Shown here in pieces: positions 1-8,604 of a DNA stretch of 64,000 nucleotides. Both the position numbers and the translations under genes were made by a program. A model generated the notes under the pieces. That model was not told the DNA's origin, made no database searches, and worked only from the letters and a program-made list of their open reading frames with translations. Origin of the DNA: WRDF01 sp031552235 (GTDB lineage Bacteria; Bacteroidota; Bacteroidia; Bacteroidales; Rikenellaceae); assembly GCA_031552235.1 (NCBI GenBank), contig JAVBMR010000026.1, positions 1 to 64,000 of the forward strand, read 5' to 3'. Each line of letters starts with the position of its first letter. Position 1 is the stretch's first letter.

Positions 1-2
1 GG

Positions 3-440
3 TACGACAACCTTTGGAGCATGGCGAATACTGTGGTGGACCTCAATACCACCAAGCCGGTGAAGACTGTCTACGACCCCAGCCCCGTGGGATTCATTAT
101 GCCTCCGAGCGGCGCGTGGACAGGGTTTACATCGGATGGAACTAATGTTGTATCCGGCGTTCCTGCCAATTGCAATGTCAGCGGATCTTGGAACAAAGGC
201 TGGAACTTCCACCTTAGCCTGAACGGCGCCGGCGGAACGACATTTTATCCTGCTATGGGCTACCGTAACTACCGGAATGAGTTTCTCAGCGGCGTTGGCA
301 GCTACGGCTACTACTGGGCTGCTACCCCGATCTCGAATGTTGGCTTCACCCGCGCCCTGACCTTCTACAACACTGCCATCAACCCGCAGAACCAGTTCCA
401 TCGCTCCGCCGGCTGCGCCGTCCGCAGCGTCAAGGAATAA
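3..440 (+). CDS. Fimbrillin-like surface protein, C-terminal part (5' truncated by window edge)
   Basis: The reading frame is open from the first complete codon (position 3), so the gene starts upstream and only about 145 C-terminal residues are visible. It contains YDPSPVGF followed by a Trp/Gly/Tyr-rich stretch and ends AVRSVKE. This C-terminal pattern is common in Bacteroidetes cell-surface proteins, including fimbrillin-family and DUF1566/FISUMP-like proteins. The next two genes are DUF3575 and DUF3868 proteins, which accompany Bacteroidales fimbrial loci, so a role as a fimbrial subunit or tip protein is plausible. That role is inferred from context, because the N-terminal lipobox region is outside the window. 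An internal ATG at 21 is unlikely to be the start. A small GCGGAG/CTCCGC hairpin (463-482) lies in the gap to the next gene. Confidence 0.7.
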   Translation, partial: YDNLWSMANTVVDLNTTKPVKTVYDPSPVGFIMPPSGAWTGFTSDGTNVVSGVPANCNVSGSWNKGWNFHLSLNGAGGTTFYPAMGYRNYRNEFLSGVGSYGYYWAATPISNVGFTRALTFYNTAINPQNQFHRSAGCAVRSVKE

Positions 441-523
441 TAAAGTGCGTTAACATTGCCTCGCGGAGCCTGACCCCTCCGCAGGGCGCTAAAAACAACA
501 AAAAAAGAAAAACGCGAAACACA

Positions 524-1207
524 ATGAATAGAATCATGTCAATCACACGAAAGAGCCTCGGGCGCGCCGCGATAGCGGCCGCCTTCCTGGCCGGAATCCC
601 GCTCGCCGCCAGCGCCCAGATAGCCGTGCGGCAGGATGTAAAAACCTACGAAGTGCCCACGGAAAACCAGCGCCCGGCCGAAACCGCGGCCGAGAAGCAG
701 GGCAACTCGCCACACTTCGCGGTGAAAACAAACGTGCTGTCGGATGCCACCCTGAGCCCGAGCCTCGCGTTCGAACTGGGGCTCGGCCCGAAAAGCTCGC
801 TTGACCTCTACGGCGCCTACAATAACTGGACCTTCAGCGACAACAAAAAGTGGAAGCACTGGATCGCTCAGCCCGGCATTCGCTGGTGGACATGCGAGCG
901 CTTCGACGGATCGTTCTTCGGGGTACACCTACACGGCGGCGAATTCAACGTCGGCGGCGTGGGGCCGTTCAAGACCCTGAAAGAGAACCGCTACGAGGGC
1001 TGGTTCGTGGGCGGCGGCGTGAGCTACGGATACCAATGGACGCTCTCGAACCGATTCTCGCTCGAAGCCGAGATAGGGGCCGGATACGCCCGCATGTGGT
1101 ATGACAAGTTCGGCTGCGCCGAATGCGCACCCAAGATCGGAGAAGGCACCTACAACTACTTCGGGCCCACCAAAGCCATCCTGAACCTCGTTTTCTTCCT
1201 GCGTTAA
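524..1207 (+). CDS. DUF3575 domain outer-membrane protein
   Basis: This 227-residue protein has a signal peptide ending near residue 32 (hydrophobic core AAIAAAFLAGIPLAASAQ). The rest is rich in alternating aromatic and polar residues, typical of DUF3575 proteins: an NVLSDATLSPSLAFELGLG segment, then W- and Y-rich strands, ending in a hydrophobic ...LNLVFFLR strand that suggests a beta-barrel. DUF3575 genes occur next to DUF3868 and fimbrillin genes in Bacteroidales, as here, with only 23 bp to the next start. The likely site is the outer membrane and the likely role is fimbria assembly or anchoring, both inferred from context. The second in-frame ATG at 536 is an alternative start that would still leave a signal peptide. 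Confidence 0.85.
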   Translation: MNRIMSITRKSLGRAAIAAAFLAGIPLAASAQIAVRQDVKTYEVPTENQRPAETAAEKQGNSPHFAVKTNVLSDATLSPSLAFELGLGPKSSLDLYGAYNNWTFSDNKKWKHWIAQPGIRWWTCERFDGSFFGVHLHGGEFNVGGVGPFKTLKENRYEGWFVGGGVSYGYQWTLSNRFSLEAEIGAGYARMWYDKFGCAECAPKIGEGTYNYFGPTKAILNLVFFLR

Positions 1208-1230
1208 ACCATTAGAATAATCGAACCGAC

Positions 1231-2751
1231 ATGAAAAAACACACCATATACCGATTCCTGCCCTGCCTGCTGGCGTTTGCCGCGATGTTCGTGGCTGTGC
1301 AGGCCGATGCCAAAGCCAAAGAACCGCACGACCCATATGAAGGAGGCATAGCCGTCGACATCAAACCATGTACGCTCGACGACGGTCAGGTAATGCTCCG
1401 TGCGATGATAGACTTCACGGTGCTCGACCTCGACAACAAGCAGATGGTAACCCTCGTCCCGGTAATGCGTTCGCTCGACGGCCGTTACAGGATAGCGTTC
1501 GACCCAATCGTGATATCAGGCTCCCGCAGGGCCAGGCTGGAACGCCGCTCGGACTATTTCGGCGACGAAGTGACTGTCGATCCGGCATCGGTCAATTTTG
1601 TCACGATGTCGCGCAAACAGAAAGAAAATCAGGTCGAGGTGGAATACGCCCTGCCGTTCCAGAAATGGATGCGCTACTCACGCATGGTAGTGACCGAGCA
1701 GACCTCGGCCTGCGCCAACCTCTACATGCTTTACGCCGACGGACAGGACCGCAAGATATACGCGGGCGACCCGTACAGCTTCCCAGCCCCCTACGCGCCT
1801 ACCTATGCCGTAAATTACATGGCCCCGCCCAAGGAAGAGGTCAAGATACAGGACGAAACCTACTCGGCGCAGCTCAAGTTCCAGTCGGGGCGTTCGAACC
1901 TGCTGAAGGATTTCGGCAATAACGCCGCCGTACTCGCCGAGGTCGACAACATCGTCGCCCGCATCAAGAGCGACTCGCTGCTTACGATCCGTGCCATCAA
2001 GGTGCATGGCTACGCGTCGCCCGAAGGGACGGCCAGCGGCAACCTGCGCCTCTCGCAGGAACGCGCACAGGCTTTCGTGGGCTACCTCCACTGGAAAAAC
2101 GACTTCCGTGCCGCCGACCGCATGATAACGGCTGTAGGGGAGGGCGAAGACTGGAACGGCCTGCGCAAGAGCATCCTGGAATCGGGTCTGGCCGACAAGG
2201 ATAAGGTTATAGACGCCATAGACAATATATCCAACGCGGACCGCCGCAAAGTAGCGATAAAGGCCCTCTCGGGTGGCCGTACCTACAAAACGATGCTCGA
2301 AGAGTACTATCCGCCGCTGCGCCGCAACGAGTACACGATATCCTACGAAGTGCGCGGGTTCAATGCGCAGGAGGCGGCCGCCCTGCTCGGTACGCGTCCG
2401 CAGTTGCTGAGCCTTTCGGAAATGTTCATGGCCGCGGAGTTGTACGACCGCAGCAGCAAGGAATTCAAGAACGTGTTCGACATAGCCGCGAGGATGTATC
2501 CCAATTCGCAGGTGGCCCAGTTCAACGTGGCGGCCATGGAGATCGAAAACGGTTCTTACGATACAGCCATCGCCCGCCTGAACGGCATTGACACCCCCGA
2601 AGCGCAGAACAACCTCGGCGTAGCCATGTGGCACAAGGGCGAGTATGAAAAATCGCTCGAACAACTGAGAAAGGCCGCCGATACGGGATTGGATATCGCC
2701 GTGAAGAACCTTGCGGAATACCAGAAATGGTATGACGACCGTGACGAATAG
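1231..2751 (+). CDS. DUF3868 / OmpA-like fimbrial assembly protein with C-terminal TPR-like repeats
   Basis: This 506-residue protein begins with a signal peptide (MKKHTIYRFLPCLLAFAAMF, cleaved near VQADAKA). Residues about 30-140 look like DUF3868. Residues about 210-350 have an OmpA-C-like arrangement, with LKFQSGRSNL, IKVHGYASPEGTASGN and LSQERAQAF, the usual peptidoglycan-binding pattern. The C-terminus (about 430-500) has helical TPR-like repeats (AAMEIENGSYDTAI, NNLGVAMWHKGEYEKSLEQL). It follows the DUF3575 gene by 23 bp and is last in the operon before a strong terminator. Family knowledge links this pair to Bacteroidales fimbrial loci. A role in anchoring the fimbria to outer membrane and cell wall is inference. 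Confidence 0.85.
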   Translation: MKKHTIYRFLPCLLAFAAMFVAVQADAKAKEPHDPYEGGIAVDIKPCTLDDGQVMLRAMIDFTVLDLDNKQMVTLVPVMRSLDGRYRIAFDPIVISGSRRARLERRSDYFGDEVTVDPASVNFVTMSRKQKENQVEVEYALPFQKWMRYSRMVVTEQTSACANLYMLYADGQDRKIYAGDPYSFPAPYAPTYAVNYMAPPKEEVKIQDETYSAQLKFQSGRSNLLKDFGNNAAVLAEVDNIVARIKSDSLLTIRAIKVHGYASPEGTASGNLRLSQERAQAFVGYLHWKNDFRAADRMITAVGEGEDWNGLRKSILESGLADKDKVIDAIDNISNADRRKVAIKALSGGRTYKTMLEEYYPPLRRNEYTISYEVRGFNAQEAAALLGTRPQLLSLSEMFMAAELYDRSSKEFKNVFDIAARMYPNSQVAQFNVAAMEIENGSYDTAIARLNGIDTPEAQNNLGVAMWHKGEYEKSLEQLRKAADTGLDIAVKNLAEYQKWYDDRDE

Positions 2752-2804
2752 GCCGTAGCCGCGGCATCGACCCGCGCCCTGCCGCACCCCCGCGTGACAT
2801 CGCA

Positions 2805-2848
2805 AAAGCGTTGCCCGCGAGCCTGAAAGCTCGCGGGCAACGCTTTTT
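2805..2848 (+). terminator. Rho-independent terminator of the fimbrial operon
   Basis: A perfect 18-bp stem (arms 2805-2822 and 2829-2846, GCGTTGCCCGCGAGC and its complement) has a 6-nt loop and ends in a T-run. It lies 54 bp after the DUF3868 stop codon. Confidence 0.9.
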
Positions 2849-2849
2849 A

Positions 2850-3538
2850 ACACATTCTGCTACTTTACCGGAAACGATTGGCGTGAAATATGTATTGTGT
2901 ATGGGCAGGAGTGGGTTTGAGCCGGACTGAAATAGCGTTAAAACGCAGTAAGTTCTGTTTAGTCTTAAATGTGCCTCATTTGGTTCGCGGTGTCCGGCCA
3001 GGGAGTGAGTCTTGTAATATCGTTGTTGTGAGTCGATTAACAGTGGCAGAGTTTTTGTAATTTAAAAAACAGGCTCCATTTTCGATACTGAATTTTCGGG
3101 CTGGTTTAAAAATTGCATGCTATTTGAATATTAATCGACAATTAAATCAATAATGTATACCTGCGGGAGGGGGAACAACCGGGAAGTTGAGAAATTATTC
3201 AGGACAGTGGCAGGTCGAAGCGACGTTCGACATTGCCGGACTTCCAAGTCATACGTAAGACTATTACAACACAGCAAGATAGGATGACCGTAAGATCGAA
3301 TAAAAGTATCTGATATTATTTATTATTTTTTAATAGCATGCCGCCCGGGCCATTATGAATGCCAGGCCCACGGGAGGTGTATTTAAGAACCTGTTGAAAT
3401 TATCTATGAAAAAAGCTCAGTTTAATCGTGTGTCCGGCACGCGTTCCCTTCCCGCACTTATGTATCCGCAAAATATCGGAATAATTACAAAGGGAGTATT
3501 CCCTGATAATATAACCTATCTAATAAACTATTAACTTT
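2850..3538. other. 689-bp intergenic region, no gene recognised, some structure
   Basis: I found no open frame of substance on either strand. The region is AT-richer than its neighbours. It contains a hairpin at 3209-3237 (GTCGAA/TTCGAC within GGCA...TGCC) and an imperfect GC hairpin around 3341-3378 (CCGCCCGGGCC / GGCCCACGGGAGG). It could be a long leader of the 66-residue gene that follows, or hold a small RNA. I cannot assign it to a known RNA family. Confidence 0.4.
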
Positions 3539-3739
3539 ATGGAAAAGAAAGGGAATTTGAAAGGCTCCATCTTCGACAGGTCAAGGGAGCAGTTGGGCAG
3601 CGTATCGTTTACAAGGAATGAATTTATGAAAGACGGCAAACCGGAGATCAGCAAGGAGCAGGAAAGAAGGCAGCGCCAGGAAGAGGAGTACCGCCGCTCC
3701 AGCGAACTGGAATGGAAAAAAAATCACTTTGGACGTTAA
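3539..3739 (+). CDS. Small charged hypothetical protein (66 aa)
   Basis: I do not recognise this 66-residue protein. The N-terminal half contains KGSIFDRSREQLGSVSFTR. The C-terminal half is very rich in Glu, Arg and Lys (SKEQERRQRQEEEYRR) and should form one amphipathic helix or coiled coil. There is no signal peptide or membrane segment, so it is probably cytoplasmic. It stands alone after a 689-bp gap and is followed by a hairpin. The codon use and self-contained frame between structured flanks favour a real gene, but no function can be inferred. Confidence 0.55.
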   Translation: MEKKGNLKGSIFDRSREQLGSVSFTRNEFMKDGKPEISKEQERRQRQEEEYRRSSELEWKKNHFGR

Positions 3740-3759
3740 TACTTGTGCTGGTTGACTTT

Positions 3760-3792
3760 CATCAAGCCCCGGGAAATACCCGGGGCTTGATG
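3760..3792. terminator. GC-rich hairpin between convergent genes
   Basis: A 14-bp perfect stem (CATCAAGCCCCGGG, 3760-3773, pairing with 3779-3792) with a 5-nt loop lies between the 66-residue gene and the convergent galactosidase gene. U-runs are poor on both sides, so termination is probable but not certain. Confidence 0.65.
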
Positions 3793-3806
3793 CGTTTAGG
3801 CGGAAG

Positions 3807-5861
3807 TTAATCCAGTATCTCGTATTCGTACATCACGAAGTCGTTTGCCGACAGCAGTTCGATTTCCAGCGTTCCATCGCGGCCGGCACGTTTCGTGGCT
3901 GGTTTGCCGTTCCCCGCTACCGGCTGTAGTTTTACTTTCGCGCCTTCAAGCAGCCATGTCCGGACGGCGCCCCTTTTATCCGGGTTATCCTCCCGGAAGA
4001 AGATAAAGTAGCCGCGGCAGTCCTTTATCGACTGGAAGCCTGTCCACGACCTCCCCGATGGTTCGTCGCCTATGGGCAGAATGGTCCCGGTGTGGAAATT
4101 GTGCCGGATGGCTTTGTATCTGCCGATAAGTTCGCCTATGCCGAGCGCTTCTTCCGGCAGGCCGCTGCCCTCGAACCACGCGAGCGGTTGCCCGGCCATG
4201 GTCGCGGCGAACAGGTACTCGAAAGAATAGTTCGCCGGGGCGAAGGGGTCACTCCCATACTTATCCGCATTGCGCCACTTGTTCAGGAACTCGATCTGGA
4301 GTTTCTCGGCCGGGACGTATTTCGACAGCTGCCACAGGTTGCGCAGCGTCCAGTAGGGGTAGTAGTTTACCCAGTCGGTATAGCGGTTTTCGAGGAAAAT
4401 ATTGCCGTATTCGTTGAACATGTGGTAGCCTGCCCGGCGCCCGGCCGTGGCGTCGAGATTGAAAACCACGGCGTTGTCCGTCGCTTCGAGCACGCGGTCG
4501 AACAGTTTGCGCAGGTTGATCTCGGATTGTTTTGTCGGGATGCCCAATCCGTCGATCTTGAATGTCCGAATGCCGTATTCGCGGTACAGGTTGATCATGG
4601 CCTGCGCGTCCTTCTCCCAATCGGCATAGTCGTCCTGCACGCTCGGATTGAACCACAGGCATATCTCGACGCCCAATTCCTTGCCGCGCTTCACAATCGG
4701 GTGCAGCCCGTCGGGGTATTTCACGGGGTCGGGACGCCAGTAATCGGGGTTCTCCCAGATGTTGTTGAACGACCCGCGGCTGACCGAGTTGGGGCTTTTG
4801 CCCACCTGCCATCCGTCGTCTATCTGGAAGTGCGTAACGCCCAGTTGTGCCGCGCGTTCGACCTCTATAAGGCTGAATCTTTCATTCACTTTCGAATCTT
4901 GGCTGCGGTCGCCCCAGGTGTTCATCATGACCATCTCGTCGCGGTCGGGCATGAGTTTGCGGAGGTTCTTCTGGTATGAACGCAGGGCCGAGAGTTGCTC
5001 CAGCTCGCTTCCGCCCGAAACCCCGATGACGCAGCCGTAGGCCCTGCGCCATTCGCCTGCGCGGATGTCCTGTCCGGTCATGCCAAGGCCCGTGACGGCG
5101 AAATGCCCGAACTCCGCCGTGAAGTCGTGGCCGCCGTATGCCAGTTGGACGCTCGAACACGGCGCTTCTTTCAGGAAGAAAATGCCCCTGCAGTTCTCCG
5201 CGTTGCGGGCGAAAAGCAGGTTGCCGCGGTATGTGTTCCTGCGGTAGGGGATGACGTCGGTCTCGAAGACGAGGTTGTTGTTGCGGTCGGTCACGTCGTA
5301 GAATTCGACCGTCCTCACCTGCCAGTGTTGTCCCGCGGCCTTGAACTGGTCGAGTATGGCGTCGGCCTGCACCGAGGACATATCTTCCGTGAACTCGATG
5401 TTTTTCAGATCGCCGGCGTTGGCCGTTTTGCCCGTCTGGACAATGTCTGAATTTCCTTTCAGCCATGTGTCGCAGGCGATGGCCGGGGAGTTGCCGTACA
5501 CGCGGAACACCCGGCGGATGTCGAGGCCGCCCAGAGTAAAGGCCACAGTCGTTTCGAGGTATGCGGGATGGATAGCCGTTTCGGGGACTTCCCGCGAGGA
5601 ATATGATGGTGCGGCGGCTTTGCCAGTGTCTTTAGAGATGCTGAGGTCAGGCGATTTCAGTCCGTTGCGCCACGTATGCCCCGACGCCTTGTCGATCAGG
5701 CTGTATGTTATCAGATTGCCGTTATTCCACACAAACCTGCGCTCGATAAGCTGGTTGCCTACATAGAGCGTGTCGTTCTCCAGGCGGCTGTAACAGCCGT
5801 CCTGCGCCGCCGCCGGCAGGAAAAGTACGGCGGTTAAAAGGGATAGTAATATGCGTTTCAT
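3807..5861 (-). CDS. GH36-like alpha-galactosidase (secreted)
   Basis: The product is a 684-residue glycoside hydrolase of the melibiase type (clan GH-D). The start at 5861 places a signal peptide at the N-terminus (MKRILLSLLTAVLFLPAAAQ); a longer frame from 5894 would bury it. An N-terminal beta-sandwich region is followed by a TIM barrel with FQIDDGWQ near residue 348 and the nucleophile motif FKIDGLG near residue 435. A later LENRYTDW segment may supply the acid/base. Family knowledge suggests hydrolysis of alpha-galactosides in the periplasm or at the surface. The exact substrate is not visible, and neighbouring clan families are possible. It follows the Gfo/Idh gene by 65 bp and is probably co-transcribed. 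Confidence 0.8.
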   Translation of the reverse strand: MKRILLSLLTAVLFLPAAAQDGCYSRLENDTLYVGNQLIERRFVWNNGNLITYSLIDKASGHTWRNGLKSPDLSISKDTGKAAAPSYSSREVPETAIHPAYLETTVAFTLGGLDIRRVFRVYGNSPAIACDTWLKGNSDIVQTGKTANAGDLKNIEFTEDMSSVQADAILDQFKAAGQHWQVRTVEFYDVTDRNNNLVFETDVIPYRRNTYRGNLLFARNAENCRGIFFLKEAPCSSVQLAYGGHDFTAEFGHFAVTGLGMTGQDIRAGEWRRAYGCVIGVSGGSELEQLSALRSYQKNLRKLMPDRDEMVMMNTWGDRSQDSKVNERFSLIEVERAAQLGVTHFQIDDGWQVGKSPNSVSRGSFNNIWENPDYWRPDPVKYPDGLHPIVKRGKELGVEICLWFNPSVQDDYADWEKDAQAMINLYREYGIRTFKIDGLGIPTKQSEINLRKLFDRVLEATDNAVVFNLDATAGRRAGYHMFNEYGNIFLENRYTDWVNYYPYWTLRNLWQLSKYVPAEKLQIEFLNKWRNADKYGSDPFAPANYSFEYLFAATMAGQPLAWFEGSGLPEEALGIGELIGRYKAIRHNFHTGTILPIGDEPSGRSWTGFQSIKDCRGYFIFFREDNPDKRGAVRTWLLEGAKVKLQPVAGNGKPATKRAGRDGTLEIELLSANDFVMYEYEILD

Positions 5862-5926
5862 ATCGCGTTGTTGAGCTGGCACATTCTCTTCCATGATTGC
5901 CCGGGGCCTTTATGTACCCCGGACAC

Positions 5927-7018
5927 CTAAGCGATGGTCTGCTTCTTCCCCGGGCGTTTCAGCAGGCCGTAGCCTTCGGTCAGCGACGACCTTCTGCTGC
6001 GTATCTGTTCGAGTTCTTCGGCCGTGCCGATAACTGGCAGCCCGTTCGAAATGGCGTCATTCAGCATTTTCCACGCGTATTCCGAGGCTATGACGCTGTC
6101 CTTAACCTCGGGGAAACCCAGGTTGCTACCGCATAATACCGAGTCGGCGAACACGTCGCAGAGGACGTCTATCTTCTTGTCGCCGAAAGGTTTTTCGATT
6201 ATCTTGGTCTGCGTGACGCCGTTCAGTTCCACCCTGGCGGTCTTGAAGTCGTGGGTCATGCGGGCGGTGCCTTTTGTGCCTATGATGTCGAAATAGCTGT
6301 TGTGGGTCTGCTTGCGCGACATGTGGCCGTAGACGAACCCCTGTGTGATGTCGAAGACCACGCCGTTTTCGAAAGTGCCGTGGGCCTGCACCCACCACGG
6401 GTCTTTGTATTCCCACATCCTGATGCCCTGCGCGTGCCATGTGGCGAATTCGCTGCGGGCGTACATCCTTGCCGCGTCCACGTAGTGCATGCCGCAGTCG
6501 TGGAAGGGCGGGCCTTCGTATTCGTGCCCTTCTCCGGGGATCAGCCCGGGTGTCATGTGGCATATCCTGACGATGGCCAGGTCGCCGATCTCCCCGGCAT
6601 CGATGAAATCCAGCATTTCCTTGTGGTACCAGGCCATGCGGTTGAACATGTTGACCGCGATCATCAGTCCCGATTTTTCGGCCATTTCAGCCACTTCCCA
6701 TTCGGCGTCCATGTCGTCTGCGACGGGTTTTTCGGCTATGACGTGTTTGCCGGCGGCGATGGCTTTTTTTATCTGCCCGGCGCGGGAGTTGGCGAGGGTG
6801 AACAGCCCGACCGCGTCTATTTCGGGATCGGCGAAGATTTCGTTCTCATCGTCCGTCACTTTCACCCAGGGGGCCATCGCGGAGGCTTCTTCACGGGCGT
6901 CTGCGTCGGTGTCGCAGATATAGGCGACCTCCCATTTGCCGCTTTCGTTGAGTTCCGTGAAGAATTTACGGCCCATCCTGCCGAAACCGACCAGGCCTAT
7001 CTTTATGCGTTTAGACAT
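5927..7018 (-). CDS. Gfo/Idh/MocA family NAD(P)-dependent oxidoreductase
   Basis: This 363-residue protein has an N-terminal Rossmann fold (IKIGLVGFGRMG, residues about 4-15) and the family EKP motif (VIAEKPVADD, about residue 95). A C-terminal alpha/beta domain contains HDCGMHYVDAARM. There is no signal peptide, so it acts in the cytoplasm. Members oxidise or reduce sugars, inositols or related polyols. The substrate is not evident here. It is the first gene of a two-gene unit with the GH36-like enzyme, so processing of a sugar released by that enzyme is a reasonable inference. A promoter lies 26 bp upstream. Confidence 0.85.
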   Translation of the reverse strand: MSKRIKIGLVGFGRMGRKFFTELNESGKWEVAYICDTDADAREEASAMAPWVKVTDDENEIFADPEIDAVGLFTLANSRAGQIKKAIAAGKHVIAEKPVADDMDAEWEVAEMAEKSGLMIAVNMFNRMAWYHKEMLDFIDAGEIGDLAIVRICHMTPGLIPGEGHEYEGPPFHDCGMHYVDAARMYARSEFATWHAQGIRMWEYKDPWWVQAHGTFENGVVFDITQGFVYGHMSRKQTHNSYFDIIGTKGTARMTHDFKTARVELNGVTQTKIIEKPFGDKKIDVLCDVFADSVLCGSNLGFPEVKDSVIASEYAWKMLNDAISNGLPVIGTAEELEQIRSRRSSLTEGYGLLKRPGKKQTIA

Positions 7019-7043
7019 TTTTTGGTTAGATAGAGTAGTGTCC

Positions 7044-7075
7044 CAAAATTAAGAAACATCGCGGCCAAAACCAAA
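7044..7075 (-). promoter_or_regulatory. Bacteroidetes-type promoter of the Gfo/Idh - GH36 operon
   Basis: On the minus strand TTTG (7072-7075) and TAATTTTG (7044-7051) are separated by 20 bp. This matches the -33 TTTG / -7 TAnnTTTG promoter pattern of this phylum, just upstream of the start codon at 7018. Confidence 0.65.
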
Positions 7076-7150
7076 CATCCTGGCGTAATCTGTGCCAGAA
7101 TGGTCAATTTGTACTATTTACCAATGCGGGATAAAGGCGGTTGGGCCGTG

Positions 7151-8425
7151 TTATTGGTTTTGCCCGGTTTTCGTGACGAGCACTTTGTCTATGCGGGCGC
7201 CGTCCATATCCATTATCTCGAACGTGAAGCCTTCCCAGGGTATCACGTCGCCGGTCTTGGGGATGCTGCCATATATGTCGAGTATCAGGCCGCTGAGGGT
7301 GTTGTATTCGTATTTGGAATAGAAATCGGTCTTCTTGAAGTAGGTCAGGAAGTTGTAGAACGAGCATTGCCCGTCGACGAGGTAGGTGCCGTCCTTGCGT
7401 TCCACGATCTCGGGATCGTCGTGCAGTTGGGGGATGTCGCCCACCAGCGCCTCCATGATATCCTTGAGCGTAACCATGCCCTTGATCGTCCCGAACTCGT
7501 CGCTCACGAGCGCGCACTGCCCGTGGTTCTTCTTCATCCGTTCGAGCGCGGCATAGACTTTCATGCTTTCGTACAGGAATTCCACCGGCCGCAGGACTTT
7601 GTTTATGTCGAAATCGGGCGAATCAATGCTGTGGAACATGTCCTTGAGGTAGGCGATGCCGACCACGTCGTCGAGGTCGCCTTTGCACACGGGGTATTTG
7701 CTGAAAGGGTTCTCCCGTATAAATTCCCTGATGCCGTCTTTGGTCATGTCCGCGTCTATCCAGACTATGTCGCCCCGGTATGTCATGATCGATTCCAGGT
7801 CGCGGTCGCCCAGGATGAACACCCTCTCCATTATGTCCTGCTCCACTTCCTGTACTTCGCCGCCCTCAGCGCCTTCGCGGATCAGCGACTTGATCTCTTC
7901 TTCCGTGACTTTGGCGCCCCCGTCCTTAATCCCGAGCAGGTTGGATATCCCCGACGTGCTTTTCGACAGCACCCACACGAACGGGGCGGCTATCGCCGAG
8001 AGCAGCCGCATGGGCCGGGCGATGGCCTTCGATACTTTCTCGGCCGAAGTCATGCCGATGCGTTTCGGGACGAGTTCGCCGAAAACGATGGTCATGTAAG
8101 TGACGATGACCACTATCGAGATTTGCGCCACGGGGTAGGCATATTTCGCGGCCATGCCCCATTTTACCAATACCGGAGAAAGGTATCCGGCGAGTGCGTC
8201 GCCCGAGTAAAGACCGGTAAGGATGCCTATCAGCGTAATCCCGACCTGTACGGTCGAGAGGAAATGGTCGGGGTTGTCGGAGAGTTTCAGTGCTGCCCTG
8301 GCGCCTTTGCTCCCGTTGCGGGCGTCGACGCCCAGGCTCGACCTGCGTGCCGAGATTATGGCTATTTCCGACATCGCGAAGATGCCGTTGAGCAATATAA
8401 GCCCGATTATTATGGCGATTTCCAT
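7151..8425 (-). CDS. CNNM/CorC-type transporter-associated protein (hemolysin family, CBS pair)
   Basis: The 424-residue protein has an N-terminal CNNM (DUF21) domain (residues 1-160) with hydrophobic segments at about 1-25, 58-80, 92-118 and 140-160. A CBS pair spans about 210-330 and starts at SIMTYRGDIVWID. A CorC/HlyC domain runs from about 345 to the end. These proteins sit in the inner membrane and are linked to divalent cation (Mg2+/Co2+) efflux; the hemolysin name is historical. The start begins directly with the first membrane segment. It is a single gene between the Gfo/Idh promoter region and the ABC-F gene. It is shorter than the gliding protein GldE, to which it is related. Confidence 0.87.
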   Translation of the reverse strand: MEIAIIIGLILLNGIFAMSEIAIISARRSSLGVDARNGSKGARAALKLSDNPDHFLSTVQVGITLIGILTGLYSGDALAGYLSPVLVKWGMAAKYAYPVAQISIVVIVTYMTIVFGELVPKRIGMTSAEKVSKAIARPMRLLSAIAAPFVWVLSKSTSGISNLLGIKDGGAKVTEEEIKSLIREGAEGGEVQEVEQDIMERVFILGDRDLESIMTYRGDIVWIDADMTKDGIREFIRENPFSKYPVCKGDLDDVVGIAYLKDMFHSIDSPDFDINKVLRPVEFLYESMKVYAALERMKKNHGQCALVSDEFGTIKGMVTLKDIMEALVGDIPQLHDDPEIVERKDGTYLVDGQCSFYNFLTYFKKTDFYSKYEYNTLSGLILDIYGSIPKTGDVIPWEGFTFEIMDMDGARIDKVLVTKTGQNQ

Positions 8426-8604
8426 TGTTTTAATCTCTAAGGGTAAGTTCCCGCCGCTAGCCGTGTTTTATATTCACATCCCGCGGCTGCGGGGGCGTCG
8501 CCAAAGGCGCCGGGCCGCGGATGTGGCGGCCGGCTCGGTCGGCCGCAGTCTTTGTAGTGTGTTGTAACCTGTTGTGTTATTAAATGTGTTTTGCCTTTTA
8601 TAAA

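Noticed and set aside
5862..5894. Upstream start of the GH36-like enzyme
   Set aside because: It would put 11 residues before a textbook signal peptide.
5927..7018. Gfo/Idh protein as a GH109 glycosidase
   Set aside because: The enzyme lacks the exported, Tat-signal form typical of GH109; a cytoplasmic oxidoreductase is more likely.
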